Source of the DNA: Burkholderiales bacterium
Lineage (GTDB): Bacteria; Pseudomonadota; Gammaproteobacteria; Burkholderiales; Casimicrobiaceae
NCBI GenBank assembly: GCA_020851255.1
Contig: JADZDA010000133.1
Span: 1-41,861 of the forward strand
Direction: 5' to 3'
Length of the DNA stretch: 41,861 bases
In this document: piece after piece, positions 24,366-32,133 of the stretch
Layout of the letters: each line of letters starts with the position of its first letter
How positions within the stretch are numbered: position 1 is the first letter of the stretch
Notes under the pieces: generated by a model
The model's input: the letters and a program-made list of their open reading frames with translations, nothing else
What the model was told of the DNA's origin: nothing
Database searches by the model: none
Program-made: the position numbers and the translations under genes

Positions 24366-25880
24366 TCAGTTGCCCGGCGAGACGCGACGCGTCGACTTGT
24401 GGTCGAAGTTGCCGCCGTAGTTCGACAGCGCGCCACCGATGTTGCCGTTCGAGAACGTGACCGCGGCGAAGCCGAGGACCGGCAGGCCGTAGTACGTCGC
24501 GAAGTTCCAGCCGTTGATCGAACCGATCGACTGCGCGGTCAGCACGACTTGCGTCGTGTTGCCGCCGATCAGCGCGTGGATCTGCGAGGTCGGCGGGATG
24601 CCGGTCACGCCCGACGGGAACGCCAGCTCGGCCCAGCCGTGCTCGAAGGTCGTCGGCAGGTTCGCGACGTTCTTCGACGCCAGCACGTTCGACGAATTGA
24701 ACGAGATGACGTTCGCTTCCCAGCACAGCGAGTCGGTCTTGGTCGGCGGCGGCGGCGAGAACGTCGTCGTCGTCTTGACCTGCTTCTCTTCGCGGTCGTA
24801 CCGGATCAGCGAGATGTCGTCGCACGCGCCGGTCGACTTGAAGTTGCGCTGGAACAGCGACAGGACCTTGAGTTCCTTGTCCGAGGCCTTCTTGTCGTAG
24901 TACCAGGTCTTGGTCGGGAACGTCACCACCCAGTCGGTGCCCGAGGCGGTGGCCTTGTCCAGCACGAACTCGTTGTAGATGTTGTCGTGCATCAGCACGG
25001 CCGAAACCGCGTTGACCGGCGCGGGCACGCCGTTGGAAGGCGCGGTCGCCCAGTTGGTCAGCCAGACGTTGTTGTTGTTGTTGAAGTCGTCGAGCTGCAC
25101 GACCAGCGAGAACGGCGGGCTGGCGTCGTTGAAGTTCGGCGAGATCGAGCCCGGCGCGTACCAGATCTGGTTGTCCGAGAAACCGGCCAGCGCGGTCGCG
25201 TCGTACCCGAAGTCGATGCCGGTGTTGACGTTGATCAGCGTCATCGTGCCGAACAGGCCACCGCCCGGATTCGACGTGAAGTACTCGGCGCGCGGCTGAC
25301 CGTTGCCGGTGAACGAGCCGCGGATGTACGAGCAATTGCGCGGAACGCCGGTCGAGTCGTGCGTGACGACCGTCGCGCCGTAGCCCCACATCCCGCCCAT
25401 CTCGATGATCTCGACATAGCCCTCGCGGGTGCGGTCGAGGTCGTCGTTCGCCGGATCGTCGAAGTCGCCGATGTAGGCGTAGTTGACGAACGGCGTCGGG
25501 TTGTTCTCGTCCTGCGAGACGATGCCGTCCGTGCAGCTGTTGTCCGGCGTGACGATGGCCGCGCCGTCGGAGGTCGGGATGATCGCGGTGACCCAGACGT
25601 CCTTCTTCGACAGGTACAGGTTGAAGTCGAGGACTTCGCGGCTGTTCTTGCCTTCGAGGAAGCGGACCTTGACCGCCTTCGCCGACGCGGTCGAGTTGAC
25701 GACCGACAGCAGCGAGTTGTAGGCGTTGCCCGGGGAGGTTTCACGGACCGTGTAGTAGGGGTAGAGCAGCACCTCGCCGAGACCGTCGGCGTTGAGCGTG
25801 ACCGCGCTCGCCGTTCCGGCACCCAGCGCGCTCGCACCCGCCACGGCGAGGTACAGCGACTTCTTCTTGAAGGTGTTCAT
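24366..25880 (-). CDS. Exported surface-type protein of unknown function
   Basis: A 504-residue exported protein. The signal peptide is residues 1-26 (FKKK, hydrophobic core, TASA). The mature protein starts VTLNADGLGEVLLYPYYT and contains VKVRFLEGKNSREVLDFNLYLS. I recall this type from proteobacterial proteins of unknown function. It is rich in Asn, Thr, Ser and Asp, beta-rich in appearance, and has no membrane anchor. Base and codon use is more even than in its neighbours. With a Shine-Dalgarno (GAGGAG) and a very strong terminator, it is probably a well-expressed single-gene unit. ATG at 25880 is preferred to one 27 bases upstream because the signal peptide starts there. It is a candidate T2SS substrate or cell-surface protein by location; this is inference. 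Confidence 0.82.
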   Translation of the reverse strand: MNTFKKKSLYLAVAGASALGAGTASAVTLNADGLGEVLLYPYYTVRETSPGNAYNSLLSVVNSTASAKAVKVRFLEGKNSREVLDFNLYLSKKDVWVTAIIPTSDGAAIVTPDNSCTDGIVSQDENNPTPFVNYAYIGDFDDPANDDLDRTREGYVEIIEMGGMWGYGATVVTHDSTGVPRNCSYIRGSFTGNGQPRAEYFTSNPGGGLFGTMTLINVNTGIDFGYDATALAGFSDNQIWYAPGSISPNFNDASPPFSLVVQLDDFNNNNNVWLTNWATAPSNGVPAPVNAVSAVLMHDNIYNEFVLDKATASGTDWVVTFPTKTWYYDKKASDKELKVLSLFQRNFKSTGACDDISLIRYDREEKQVKTTTTFSPPPPTKTDSLCWEANVISFNSSNVLASKNVANLPTTFEHGWAELAFPSGVTGIPPTSQIHALIGGNTTQVVLTAQSIGSINGWNFATYYGLPVLGFAAVTFSNGNIGGALSNYGGNFDHKSTRRVSPGN

Positions 25881-25910
25881 AGGGGGTGATGACTCCTCTG
25901 TTTGCAATTT

Positions 25911-25922
25911 AAGTGATCACTT
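25911..25922. promoter_or_regulatory. Perfect 12-bp palindrome, possible operator
   Basis: AAGTGATCACTT lies 31 bases upstream of the ATG at 25880 and just downstream of a TTGACG element on the minus strand. The position would suit a repressor site in the promoter or leader. Confidence 0.4.
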
Positions 25923-25927
25923 TGGAA

Positions 25928-25980
25928 CCGACAGCGCGTCAATGGTATGCCAAGGCTCTCCTGATTGGCAATCGGTAATG
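25928..25980 (-). promoter_or_regulatory. Promoter region of the surface protein
   Basis: On the minus strand two overlapping sigma70-like candidates can be read: TTGCCA - 18 bp - TACCAT, and a TTGACG -35 further down leading toward the palindrome. Neither is a clean consensus match, so the exact start is uncertain. Confidence 0.4.
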
Positions 25981-26027
25981 TTCGCGCCCGACCGCCCCTT
26001 GTTGGAAATCTGCAACGCGTGACCGCG

Positions 26028-26444
26028 TTACCCCGTGGGAAACACAAAAAACGGCTGCCCCCGCTCGATCACCCACACCTCGGTGACCGGCGTGGTCACA
26101 CCCTTCATCGTGCGGTGGTTGTAGGTCAGCTTCGAGCGCACCTGGCAGGTGTCCGCCTCGCAGGTCACGCTCTCGATCCGGTACGCCGTGAACGGGACCA
26201 CCGTCATGCGCCGGCCGAAATTGTCCCGTGAAATCACGGCCTTGGAGCCTTCGGACAGCAGCGCGTACGCGGTGTCCAGGTCGCCGCGGACCAGCGCGGC
26301 ACCCCGCGCTTCCGCCTTCGCGGCGACCGCCGCCTTCTTCGCCTCGACCGGCGAGTCGGCGGAGAGCCCGCCCATTCCGGCACAGCCCGAGAGGAACGCC
26401 GCGGCGAGCGCGGCGAAAAATCCGGGAAATCGAACGCCAGGCAT
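26028..26444 (-). CDS. Small lipoprotein of unknown function
   Basis: A 138-residue predicted lipoprotein. A short signal peptide ends in the lipobox LSGC (Cys21), followed by an Ala/Lys-rich helical linker and a compact alpha/beta domain (RGDLDTAYALLSEGSKAVISRDNF, then YRIESVTCEADTCQVRSKLTY). The domain layout resembles NTF2-like/DUF4878-type lipoproteins that begin with a helix pair followed by strands, but I cannot confirm a family. The ATG at 26444 has GGAG nine bases upstream, which decides it over a TTG 15 bases earlier. A TTGACA promoter precedes it, so it is its own unit. It would be anchored in the inner or outer membrane facing the periplasm. Confidence 0.78.
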   Translation of the reverse strand: MPGVRFPGFFAALAAAFLSGCAGMGGLSADSPVEAKKAAVAAKAEARGAALVRGDLDTAYALLSEGSKAVISRDNFGRRMTVVPFTAYRIESVTCEADTCQVRSKLTYNHRTMKGVTTPVTEVWVIERGQPFFVFPTG

Positions 26445-26534
26445 CAAATCCGTCTCCAAACGGCGACAGTCGATGATTCGACCTGCCGCCTTTCTACGCC
26501 AGCCGGGCGTCCCGCCCCGGCGCCATCCCGAACA

Positions 26535-26563
26535 ACGGTAAGCAAATCACCCGATTCTGTCAA
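26535..26563 (-). promoter_or_regulatory. Sigma70 promoter of the lipoprotein gene
   Basis: Consensus TTGACA (26563-26558), a 17-bp spacer, and a weak -10 TACCGT (26540-26535) on the minus strand, about 90 bases before the ATG. Confidence 0.55.
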
Positions 26564-26730
26564 CGTCGCCGGAACCCGACACCAAAAAAGCATGTTTTCC
26601 CGGTCTTCACCCAGAGGAAGTGTCGTCGGCGCCCGACACTATTGCGCTTTCCGGAGGGGTCGCGACCCTGTCAAACGATTTCCCGGCCGGGCCGCAGCGA
26701 ATCCAAGCAGGAGACATGCCGGAATGGCCC

Positions 26731-26760
26731 GCGGGAGGCGGCGAAGAATCGCCCTCCCGC
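26731..26760 (-). terminator. Hairpin after gspD, weak terminator candidate
   Basis: Arms GCGGGAGG and CCTCCCGC with further pairing across a small bulge, 14 bases after the gspD stop. There is no T-run on the minus strand, so intrinsic termination is doubtful. Confidence 0.3.
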
Positions 26761-26773
26761 CCGGCCCCCGGCG

Positions 26774-29200
26774 TCAGCGCGGCGCCTGGGGGTTGACCTC
26801 GAGACGCAGGATCGGGACCTCGACCGTCCGCGGCGGCGCCGGGGCGGCCGGCGGCGCCATGCCCGGAGGCGGCGCACCCGTCCGGGGCGCGGACGCCGGC
26901 GCTTCCGCGGCGGGCGGGACCGGGGGGCGCGGGAACACGTCGTCCAGGCGCTCCATCCGCCGGCGCAGGTCGTCGATCACGCCGCGCAGATCGCCCGCCG
27001 ACTCGACGACGCGCGGCGTGACGAACAGCACGAGCTCCGAGCGCTGGTCCTTGATCTGCTGCGCGCCGAACAGGCCGCCGACGACCGGGATCTTCGAGAG
27101 CAGCGGGATGCCCTCGGAGCCGTTGGCCTTGGTGTCGCGGATCAGGCCGCCCATGACGAGCGTCTGGCCGCTCTGGACCGCGACGATCGACTGCAGCGAG
27201 CGGGTGTTGATCGGCGGCGCGGCGCCGGCCGGCGCGTCGCCGGGATTGCTGACCTCGGCCTGGATGTCGAGCGTGACCAGCCCGCCGGCGTTGATCCTCG
27301 GCGTGACCGCCACGAGCACGCCGGTGTCGATGTACTGCGAGGTCGTCGTCACCGCGTTGGTCGTGCCGCCGACGATCGTCTGCTGCGAGATCGGGATGCG
27401 GTCGCCGACCTTGATCGTCGACTTCTGGTTGTCGAGCGCGGCGACGTGCGGGTTGGCGACGATCTTGGTGTTGCCGGCGGTCCCGAGGAGCGAGAGCGCC
27501 GCCTGGGTGCCGCCGGGGAACAGGCCCGACAGCAGGTAGTTGAAGCCGGGCACGCGCGCGGCGAGGCCGGCGCCGGCGACCGATGTCGCGGTACCGGCGA
27601 TCGCGCCGAAGATGTCGCCGGGCGTCGTGCCGCGCCGGAAGTTGCCGCCGGCCTGGTTGGCGCCGTTCTTGAAATACCACTCGACGCCGAACTGGAAATC
27701 GTCGGTCAGCGAGACCTCGGCGATGACCATCTCGATCATCACCTGTCGCGCCGCGATGTCGAGCTTGCGCCGCGCCGACTCGATGACCGCGTACTCGGCC
27801 GGCGTCGCGACGATGAGCAGCGTGTTGTTGTCCTTGTCGGCGACGACCTGGATGTTGCGCACGACGCCCTGCGCGCCGGCGGCGCCCCCGGGCTGCGCGC
27901 CGCCGGGCTGGGCGGCCGGCGCGGCCGGCTGCGTGACGACGACGGTCTGCGGCGGGGCGACCGGCGGCGTCGGCTGGTTCTGGAACGCCGGCGGCGAGAC
28001 GATCGTCCCGGCGGGCGTCCCCGGGGCGAGCGTCGGTCCCTGCCCGGGCGTGGCGGGCGCCGCGCGGCCGGTGAACGCCTGCTGCAGGAGCGGCCCGACG
28101 CGTTCGGCGCGGCTGTTCTGCAGGTGGTAGACGTAGAAGCGCACGCCCTCGCCGCCGGTGCCCTGGTCGAGCTTGTCGATCCACTCCTTCGCCTTGTCGA
28201 TCAGCGCGGGGTTCGGCGTCACGATCAGGAGCGCGTTCATCCGCTCGATCGGCAGCACGCGGATCAGCCCGCCCAGCGGATTCTGGTCGCGCTGCCCGAG
28301 GAGCTTCTCGATCTCCTGGCCGACGACCTTCACGTCGGCGCTCTGCAGCGGGACGATCCCCGCCGACATCCCCTTCATCCAGTCGATGTCGAACAGCAGG
28401 ACCGTGTCCATCAGGTGCTTCAGCTCGCGCTCGGTGCCCGCGAGGATCAGCATGTTGCGCAGGTCGTCGACGCGCACCGCCTGCGCCTCCTTCGCGAACG
28501 GCTCGAGGATCTTCGCCATCTCGCGCGCGCTGGTGTAGCGCAGCGGCACGAGCTGCACCGAGTAGCCCGGGGGCAGCGAGCGCGTGTTGTTGCCGAGCAT
28601 CGGCGTCACGTTGCCGCGCACCGCGGCGCCCTGCGGCACGATCTTGTAGACGCCGGTGTCCATGTCGAGGACCATCGTCGCGCCGTTCATCCGCAGCAGC
28701 GTCTCCAGCGTCGACGAGAGCGAGCTCTTGGGGATGCCCGACGACGTGCGGATGGTCACCTGCCCGCCGACCGCCGGGTCGATGATGTAGCTCTCGCCCA
28801 GGATGTCGCCGAGGATGTTGCGGATCACGTCGCGGATGTCCGCGCCCTCGAAGTTGAGCGAGACGTTGCCGCCGATCTCCGGCCGCGCCGCGCCGAAGCC
28901 GCGGATCAGCCCTCCGCCCGCCGGCTGGCCGTCGACCAGGATGCCGGAGCCTTTGAACACCTTCACGCGGTCGGGCGAGTCCGACGCGCCGGTCTGCACG
29001 CGCGCGGCGGTGTCGGCGAGTCCGGGCGACAGGCCCTCGGGCGCCAGCGACGCGCGGACGCGCTCGGGGGGGCGGGGCTCGGCCGGAGGCTGGGTGGCGC
29101 AACCGGCGAGCGCGAACGCCAGGACGAGCGCCGCCGGCGCGGCACGCCCGATCCGCGCGTGGCGAGAGTCGTGGGTTCGAGGGGAGCTGGGGTTGGTCAT
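26774..29200 (-). CDS. gspD: GspD, T2SS outer-membrane secretin (lipoprotein type)
   Basis: An 808-residue secretin. The signal sequence ends in the lipobox LAGC (Cys34), so it is probably lipidated and self-targeting like Xanthomonas XpsD. The N0 domain (NVSLNFEGADIRDVI...) is followed by three N-type repeats and a Pro/Ala/Gly-rich insert (about 400-450). The secretin core has VMIEMVIAEVSLTDDFQFGVEW, the VPLLSKIPVVGGLFG-type lip motif (GIPLLSKIPVVGGLFG) and SELVLFVTPRVV. Its C-terminal S-domain-like tail is Pro-rich. It forms the outer-membrane channel of the T2SS. ATG is preceded by AGGA. It starts 12 bp after the gspC stop and is the last gene of the operon, the position gspD has in Xanthomonas. 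Confidence 0.96.
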   Translation of the reverse strand: MTNPSSPRTHDSRHARIGRAAPAALVLAFALAGCATQPPAEPRPPERVRASLAPEGLSPGLADTAARVQTGASDSPDRVKVFKGSGILVDGQPAGGGLIRGFGAARPEIGGNVSLNFEGADIRDVIRNILGDILGESYIIDPAVGGQVTIRTSSGIPKSSLSSTLETLLRMNGATMVLDMDTGVYKIVPQGAAVRGNVTPMLGNNTRSLPPGYSVQLVPLRYTSAREMAKILEPFAKEAQAVRVDDLRNMLILAGTERELKHLMDTVLLFDIDWMKGMSAGIVPLQSADVKVVGQEIEKLLGQRDQNPLGGLIRVLPIERMNALLIVTPNPALIDKAKEWIDKLDQGTGGEGVRFYVYHLQNSRAERVGPLLQQAFTGRAAPATPGQGPTLAPGTPAGTIVSPPAFQNQPTPPVAPPQTVVVTQPAAPAAQPGGAQPGGAAGAQGVVRNIQVVADKDNNTLLIVATPAEYAVIESARRKLDIAARQVMIEMVIAEVSLTDDFQFGVEWYFKNGANQAGGNFRRGTTPGDIFGAIAGTATSVAGAGLAARVPGFNYLLSGLFPGGTQAALSLLGTAGNTKIVANPHVAALDNQKSTIKVGDRIPISQQTIVGGTTNAVTTTSQYIDTGVLVAVTPRINAGGLVTLDIQAEVSNPGDAPAGAAPPINTRSLQSIVAVQSGQTLVMGGLIRDTKANGSEGIPLLSKIPVVGGLFGAQQIKDQRSELVLFVTPRVVESAGDLRGVIDDLRRRMERLDDVFPRPPVPPAAEAPASAPRTGAPPPGMAPPAAPAPPRTVEVPILRLEVNPQAPR

Positions 29201-29212
29201 CGGCTTTCCTGG

Positions 29213-30034
29213 TCACTTCGGGCGTTGGCGCATCCGATCGTAGGTCGCGTCCCAGCTCTGCTGGGGCGTGACCGGCTGCGCCCGCTGCGCCTGTCCGTCG
29301 GCGCCGGCGGCGGTGTTCTGTTGCGCTTCCGCGTTGCGCGCGGCGCGCCGCGCCGCGCGGAGGTTCTCGGCGCCGTCGGTCCCCGGCGCGCCCGCCTGGG
29401 CGACGCTGCCGCGGACGCGCCCGCCCCGGCCGGTACCCGCGCCGACCGGCACCGCGCCGGTCTGGGCGGCGATCGCCGGCTGCGTCCCGGCCGGCGCGGC
29501 CGCGGGCGTGGCCGCCACCGCCGGCGCCGTCACCTTCGGGCCCTTCGCGACCTTGAGATCCAGGTCCTCGGTCTCCTCGCCGAGCTTCAGGCGCACGCGA
29601 TCGGCGCCGACGTCGGCCACGACCATGCCGTTGATCGATTCGCCCTTGCGGACGCTGCGCGTCTTGCCGCCGCCGGACGCGTCCCTGAGGTAGGCGATCG
29701 CGACGCCGTCCGCGACCATCGTGCCGGTCAGCGTGAACTGGCCGCGCTGGATCGTCGCCTTGGGCGCTTCGACGATCGCCGGCGGAGCGGGCTTGCGCGT
29801 CGCGTTGAACAGCGGGCGCTCGACGGTCGCGGAGAGCGTGTCGAGGCCGCCGACCAGCGACGTGCCCGGCAGGATCGCCGCGGTGACGGGCGCCGGCGAC
29901 ACCGGCGCGTCGGCCGGCAGTGCCGGACGCAATGCGCGACCCCAGTCGGTTTCCAGGCCGATGACGGCGGCCAGGATCGCGACCGGCGCGACCCACAGGG
30001 TGACGCTGGCGAGACGGGAGGCGATCGGGGACAT
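29213..30034 (-). CDS. gspC: GspC/XpsN-type T2SS inner-membrane coupling protein
   Basis: A 273-residue bitopic protein: a short cytoplasmic N-terminus, one span (about residues 9-27), the RPLFNATRKP motif characteristic of the GspC homology region, and a beta-rich HR domain (QFTLTGTMVADGVAIAYLRD, VRKGESINGMVVADV). The C-terminus is a low-complexity Ala/Gln/Arg-rich tail without PDZ or coiled coil. It should link the inner-membrane platform to the secretin. In Xanthomonas the gene in this slot between gspM and gspD is called xpsN, and the symbol here reflects that functional equivalence. GAGGAG precedes the ATG. Confidence 0.85.
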   Translation of the reverse strand: MSPIASRLASVTLWVAPVAILAAVIGLETDWGRALRPALPADAPVSPAPVTAAILPGTSLVGGLDTLSATVERPLFNATRKPAPPAIVEAPKATIQRGQFTLTGTMVADGVAIAYLRDASGGGKTRSVRKGESINGMVVADVGADRVRLKLGEETEDLDLKVAKGPKVTAPAVAATPAAAPAGTQPAIAAQTGAVPVGAGTGRGGRVRGSVAQAGAPGTDGAENLRAARRAARNAEAQQNTAAGADGQAQRAQPVTPQQSWDATYDRMRQRPK

Positions 30035-30049
30035 GGTCGGCTCCTCGGG

Positions 30050-30721
30050 TCAGGTCGACGGGCCGGTGCGGGCGGCGGCCGGCGCCGCCGGCGGAACCGG
30101 CGTCGCCGGGGCGGCACCCGCGGCCGCGCGGCCGGCGTCCGGAATCGCCCAGGCGGCGATGTCGAGCTGGACGTTGACCTCGGGCTCCTGCCCGGCGGCC
30201 GGCTTGAAGCCGCGGAACGCGTTGGTCGGGCGGATCGTGATCGTCTCGACGACGAGCACCGGCTCGCGCGTCTCCAGCGCGTGCAGCGCGCGCTGGAGGT
30301 TGGGAACGGTCACGAAGAACTGGACGTTGGTCACGATCTGGCGGAAGCCGCCGTCCTCGCGCGGCCCCGGGCTCTGGCTGGTCGTGATGCGCCCGCCGTT
30401 GCTCTCGATCGCCGACTTCACGATCTCCTGCAGCTCGGCGCCGGCCAGGTTGGGCGCCGAGTTCCGCAGGTAGTAGCGGCGCGCGTCCTTGTCCTTCATG
30501 AGGTCGAGACCGCGGCGGAACTCCGGCGCCTGCGCCGCGACGCGGCGGTAGCGTTCGAGCCGGTCGGTGTGCGTGGCGATCGCCTCGTCGTAGTGCCGGT
30601 GGAGCAGCAGGACCGGCACGAGCACCGCGGCCAGCACGAGCGCGGCCGCGGCCACCGCCAGCGCGAGTGCGAGCGCACGCGAGCGCGCCGGCGTCAGGCG
30701 TGCGACGAGCGCCGGCGTCAT
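30050..30721 (-). CDS. gspM: GspM, T2SS platform protein (subtype b)
   Basis: A 223-residue protein with a cytoplasmic N-terminus of about 14 residues, one span (about 15-41) and a periplasmic domain (ELQEIVKSAIESNGGRITTSQS, FFVTVPNLQRALHALETREPVLVVETITI) that matches the T2SSM_b/PilO-like ferredoxin fold. A Pro/Ala-rich tail follows. It would dimerise with GspL in the inner-membrane assembly platform. ATG overlaps the gspL stop (ATGA). Confidence 0.88.
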   Translation of the reverse strand: MTPALVARLTPARSRALALALAVAAAALVLAAVLVPVLLLHRHYDEAIATHTDRLERYRRVAAQAPEFRRGLDLMKDKDARRYYLRNSAPNLAGAELQEIVKSAIESNGGRITTSQSPGPREDGGFRQIVTNVQFFVTVPNLQRALHALETREPVLVVETITIRPTNAFRGFKPAAGQEPEVNVQLDIAAWAIPDAGRAAAGAAPATPVPPAAPAAARTGPST

Positions 30722-32133
30722 GGCTTGCCTCCCTTCGCCGCGGCGGGCGCCGACGGCACCGGCGCAGGGACGATCGGGCCCGCGGCCCCGGCGGGAGTCG
30801 CCGGTGCGGGACCGGGCGCCGATGCGGGCGCCGTTGCGGGCGCCGTTGCGGGCGCGGGCGCCGTAGCGGGCGCCGTTGCGGGCGCCGTTGCGGGCGCGGG
30901 CGCCGCGGCGGCGGGCGCGACCAGCGGCGGCGGCTCGATCAACGGCACGCTGGCCGGCCGGGGCGCAGGCTTCAACTGCGCCGACAGGTCGAAGATCTCG
31001 CCGGGGCCCGGCTGGATCTTGGTCGTCGGCGACCGGGGCGCGACCTGCGCGACCAGGCCGGATTCCTCGAGGACCGGGATCAGCTTGCCGGCGTTGCCCG
31101 ACTCGCCGCGCATCGCGAGCTCGCGCTCGCGCTCGCGGCCGCGCGGCACCGTGCGCACGTCGAGCTGGGTGAGCCAGGTGTCGTCCGGCAGCACGCGCGT
31201 GACCGTGTCGAGCACCTTCACCATCGGCGGCCAGGCGTGCTTGCGCTCGAGCGCGTAGTTGTAGTCGGCGACCGCCTTCTCCAGGTCGGCGCGCAGGCGC
31301 TCCGAGACCGCCGCCTGCTGGCGCGCGGTTTCGGCGCGCTGGATCACCGCGATCGCGGTCTCGCGCTTCTGCCAGACCGGCACGACCATCGCAGCCAGCG
31401 CGAGCAGCGCGATCGACCCGAGCGGCAGCCAGACCTGCCAGCGCGTCCACGACGGCGCGGCGACGCGCGCCTCGTCGGGGACGAGGTTGAGTGTCGACGA
31501 GGCGACCGCGTCGGCGGACTCGGGCGAGACGCCCGTCACTTCGGCGCCCCACGCGGCGACGCGTGCGAGCGCCTCGTCGACGACCGGGCGGCGCGCGGCC
31601 GCGAAGTCGACGTCGATCGTGCCCTGCGCGGCGTCGCGGCCGACGATCGCGGCGTCGTAGTAGACCTCGTCGGCCTTGAACGGCGTCAGCCGGTCGAGGT
31701 CGTAGCCGATCGCCGCGCGCAGGTTCTCCTCGACCGCGGCGGGCAGGACCAGCCGGCGGCGCAGCACCGAGCGCGGCGGCAGCGCGACGCGGACCCGGGT
31801 CGCGGCGGCGGCCCCGCCGTAGACGACGCGGGCGAGCGATCCGACCGCGCGCCGGCCCGCCTCGTCGACCTGCGCGGGATCGCCGTCGAGCGGAATGCGG
31901 GCGAGTTCGGTCATCGCGAGCGCGCCGTCGACGATCGCCGGGCGCAGGATCGTGGCCGCGCCGGTGTCGAACGCGACGACCGGTCGCGCGCGACGGCGCC
32001 GCAGCGCGTTGCGCGCGCCGCCGGGCACGAGCGCGGCGAGTTCGCCGGCCCACCAGCGCAGGAACGCGGCGGCTCCGCCGGTCGCGGTGGCGCGGTACGA
32101 AGCTTCCGGAGCGGGGCTACGGTCGAGCGGCAT
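30718..32133 (-). CDS. gspL: GspL, T2SS platform protein with Ala/Pro/Thr tail
   Basis: A 471-residue protein. The N-terminal ~220 residues are an actin-like cytoplasmic GspL/PilM-type domain (PVVAFDTGAAT, LRRRLVLPAAVEENLRAAIGYDLDRLTPF), which recruits GspE. One span lies at about 231-252. A coiled region and a PilN-like periplasmic domain follow (KVLDTVTRVLPDDTWLTQLDV). The last ~65 residues are PAT/APA repeats encoded by a 12-bp minisatellite. Its ATG lies inside the end of gspK (17-bp overlap), so translation is coupled. The domain order is as in XpsL-type systems. Confidence 0.92.
   Translation of the reverse strand: MPLDRSPAPEASYRATATGGAAAFLRWWAGELAALVPGGARNALRRRRARPVVAFDTGAATILRPAIVDGALAMTELARIPLDGDPAQVDEAGRRAVGSLARVVYGGAAAATRVRVALPPRSVLRRRLVLPAAVEENLRAAIGYDLDRLTPFKADEVYYDAAIVGRDAAQGTIDVDFAAARRPVVDEALARVAAWGAEVTGVSPESADAVASSTLNLVPDEARVAAPSWTRWQVWLPLGSIALLALAAMVVPVWQKRETAIAVIQRAETARQQAAVSERLRADLEKAVADYNYALERKHAWPPMVKVLDTVTRVLPDDTWLTQLDVRTVPRGRERERELAMRGESGNAGKLIPVLEESGLVAQVAPRSPTTKIQPGPGEIFDLSAQLKPAPRPASVPLIEPPPLVAPAAAAPAPATAPATAPATAPAPATAPATAPASAPGPAPATPAGAAGPIVPAPVPSAPAAAKGGKP
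30821..30904 (-). repeat. In-frame 12-bp/42-bp minisatellite in gspL
   Basis: The unit gttgcgggcgcc is repeated, organised as two 42-bp higher-order copies (30821-30862 and 30863-30904), each 12+12+12+6 bp. All lengths are multiples of three. It encodes alternating Ala-Pro-Ala-Thr residues. Confidence 0.9.

Larger units (their letters stand above)
26445..26773. other. Intergenic region between gspD and the lipoprotein gene
   Basis: About 330 bp without a gene. It contains the lipoprotein promoter, an AGTGTCG/CGACACT inverted repeat (26619-26640) upstream of it, and a hairpin after gspD (26731-26760). Confidence 0.6.

Noticed and set aside
25940-25965. Sigma54 promoter upstream of the surface protein (TGGCATACCATTGAC)
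   Set aside because: The -12 element reads AC instead of the invariant GC, and sigma70-like alternatives overlap it.
26014-26029. AACGCG/CGCGTT hairpin as terminator of the lipoprotein gene
   Set aside because: It overlaps the stop codon, has only a 6-bp stem and is not followed by a T-run.
26642-31258. A 1538-codon open frame on the plus strand over gspD-gspL
   Set aside because: It is antisense to clear T2SS genes and its translation is Arg/Asp-rich without motifs; it is a composition shadow.
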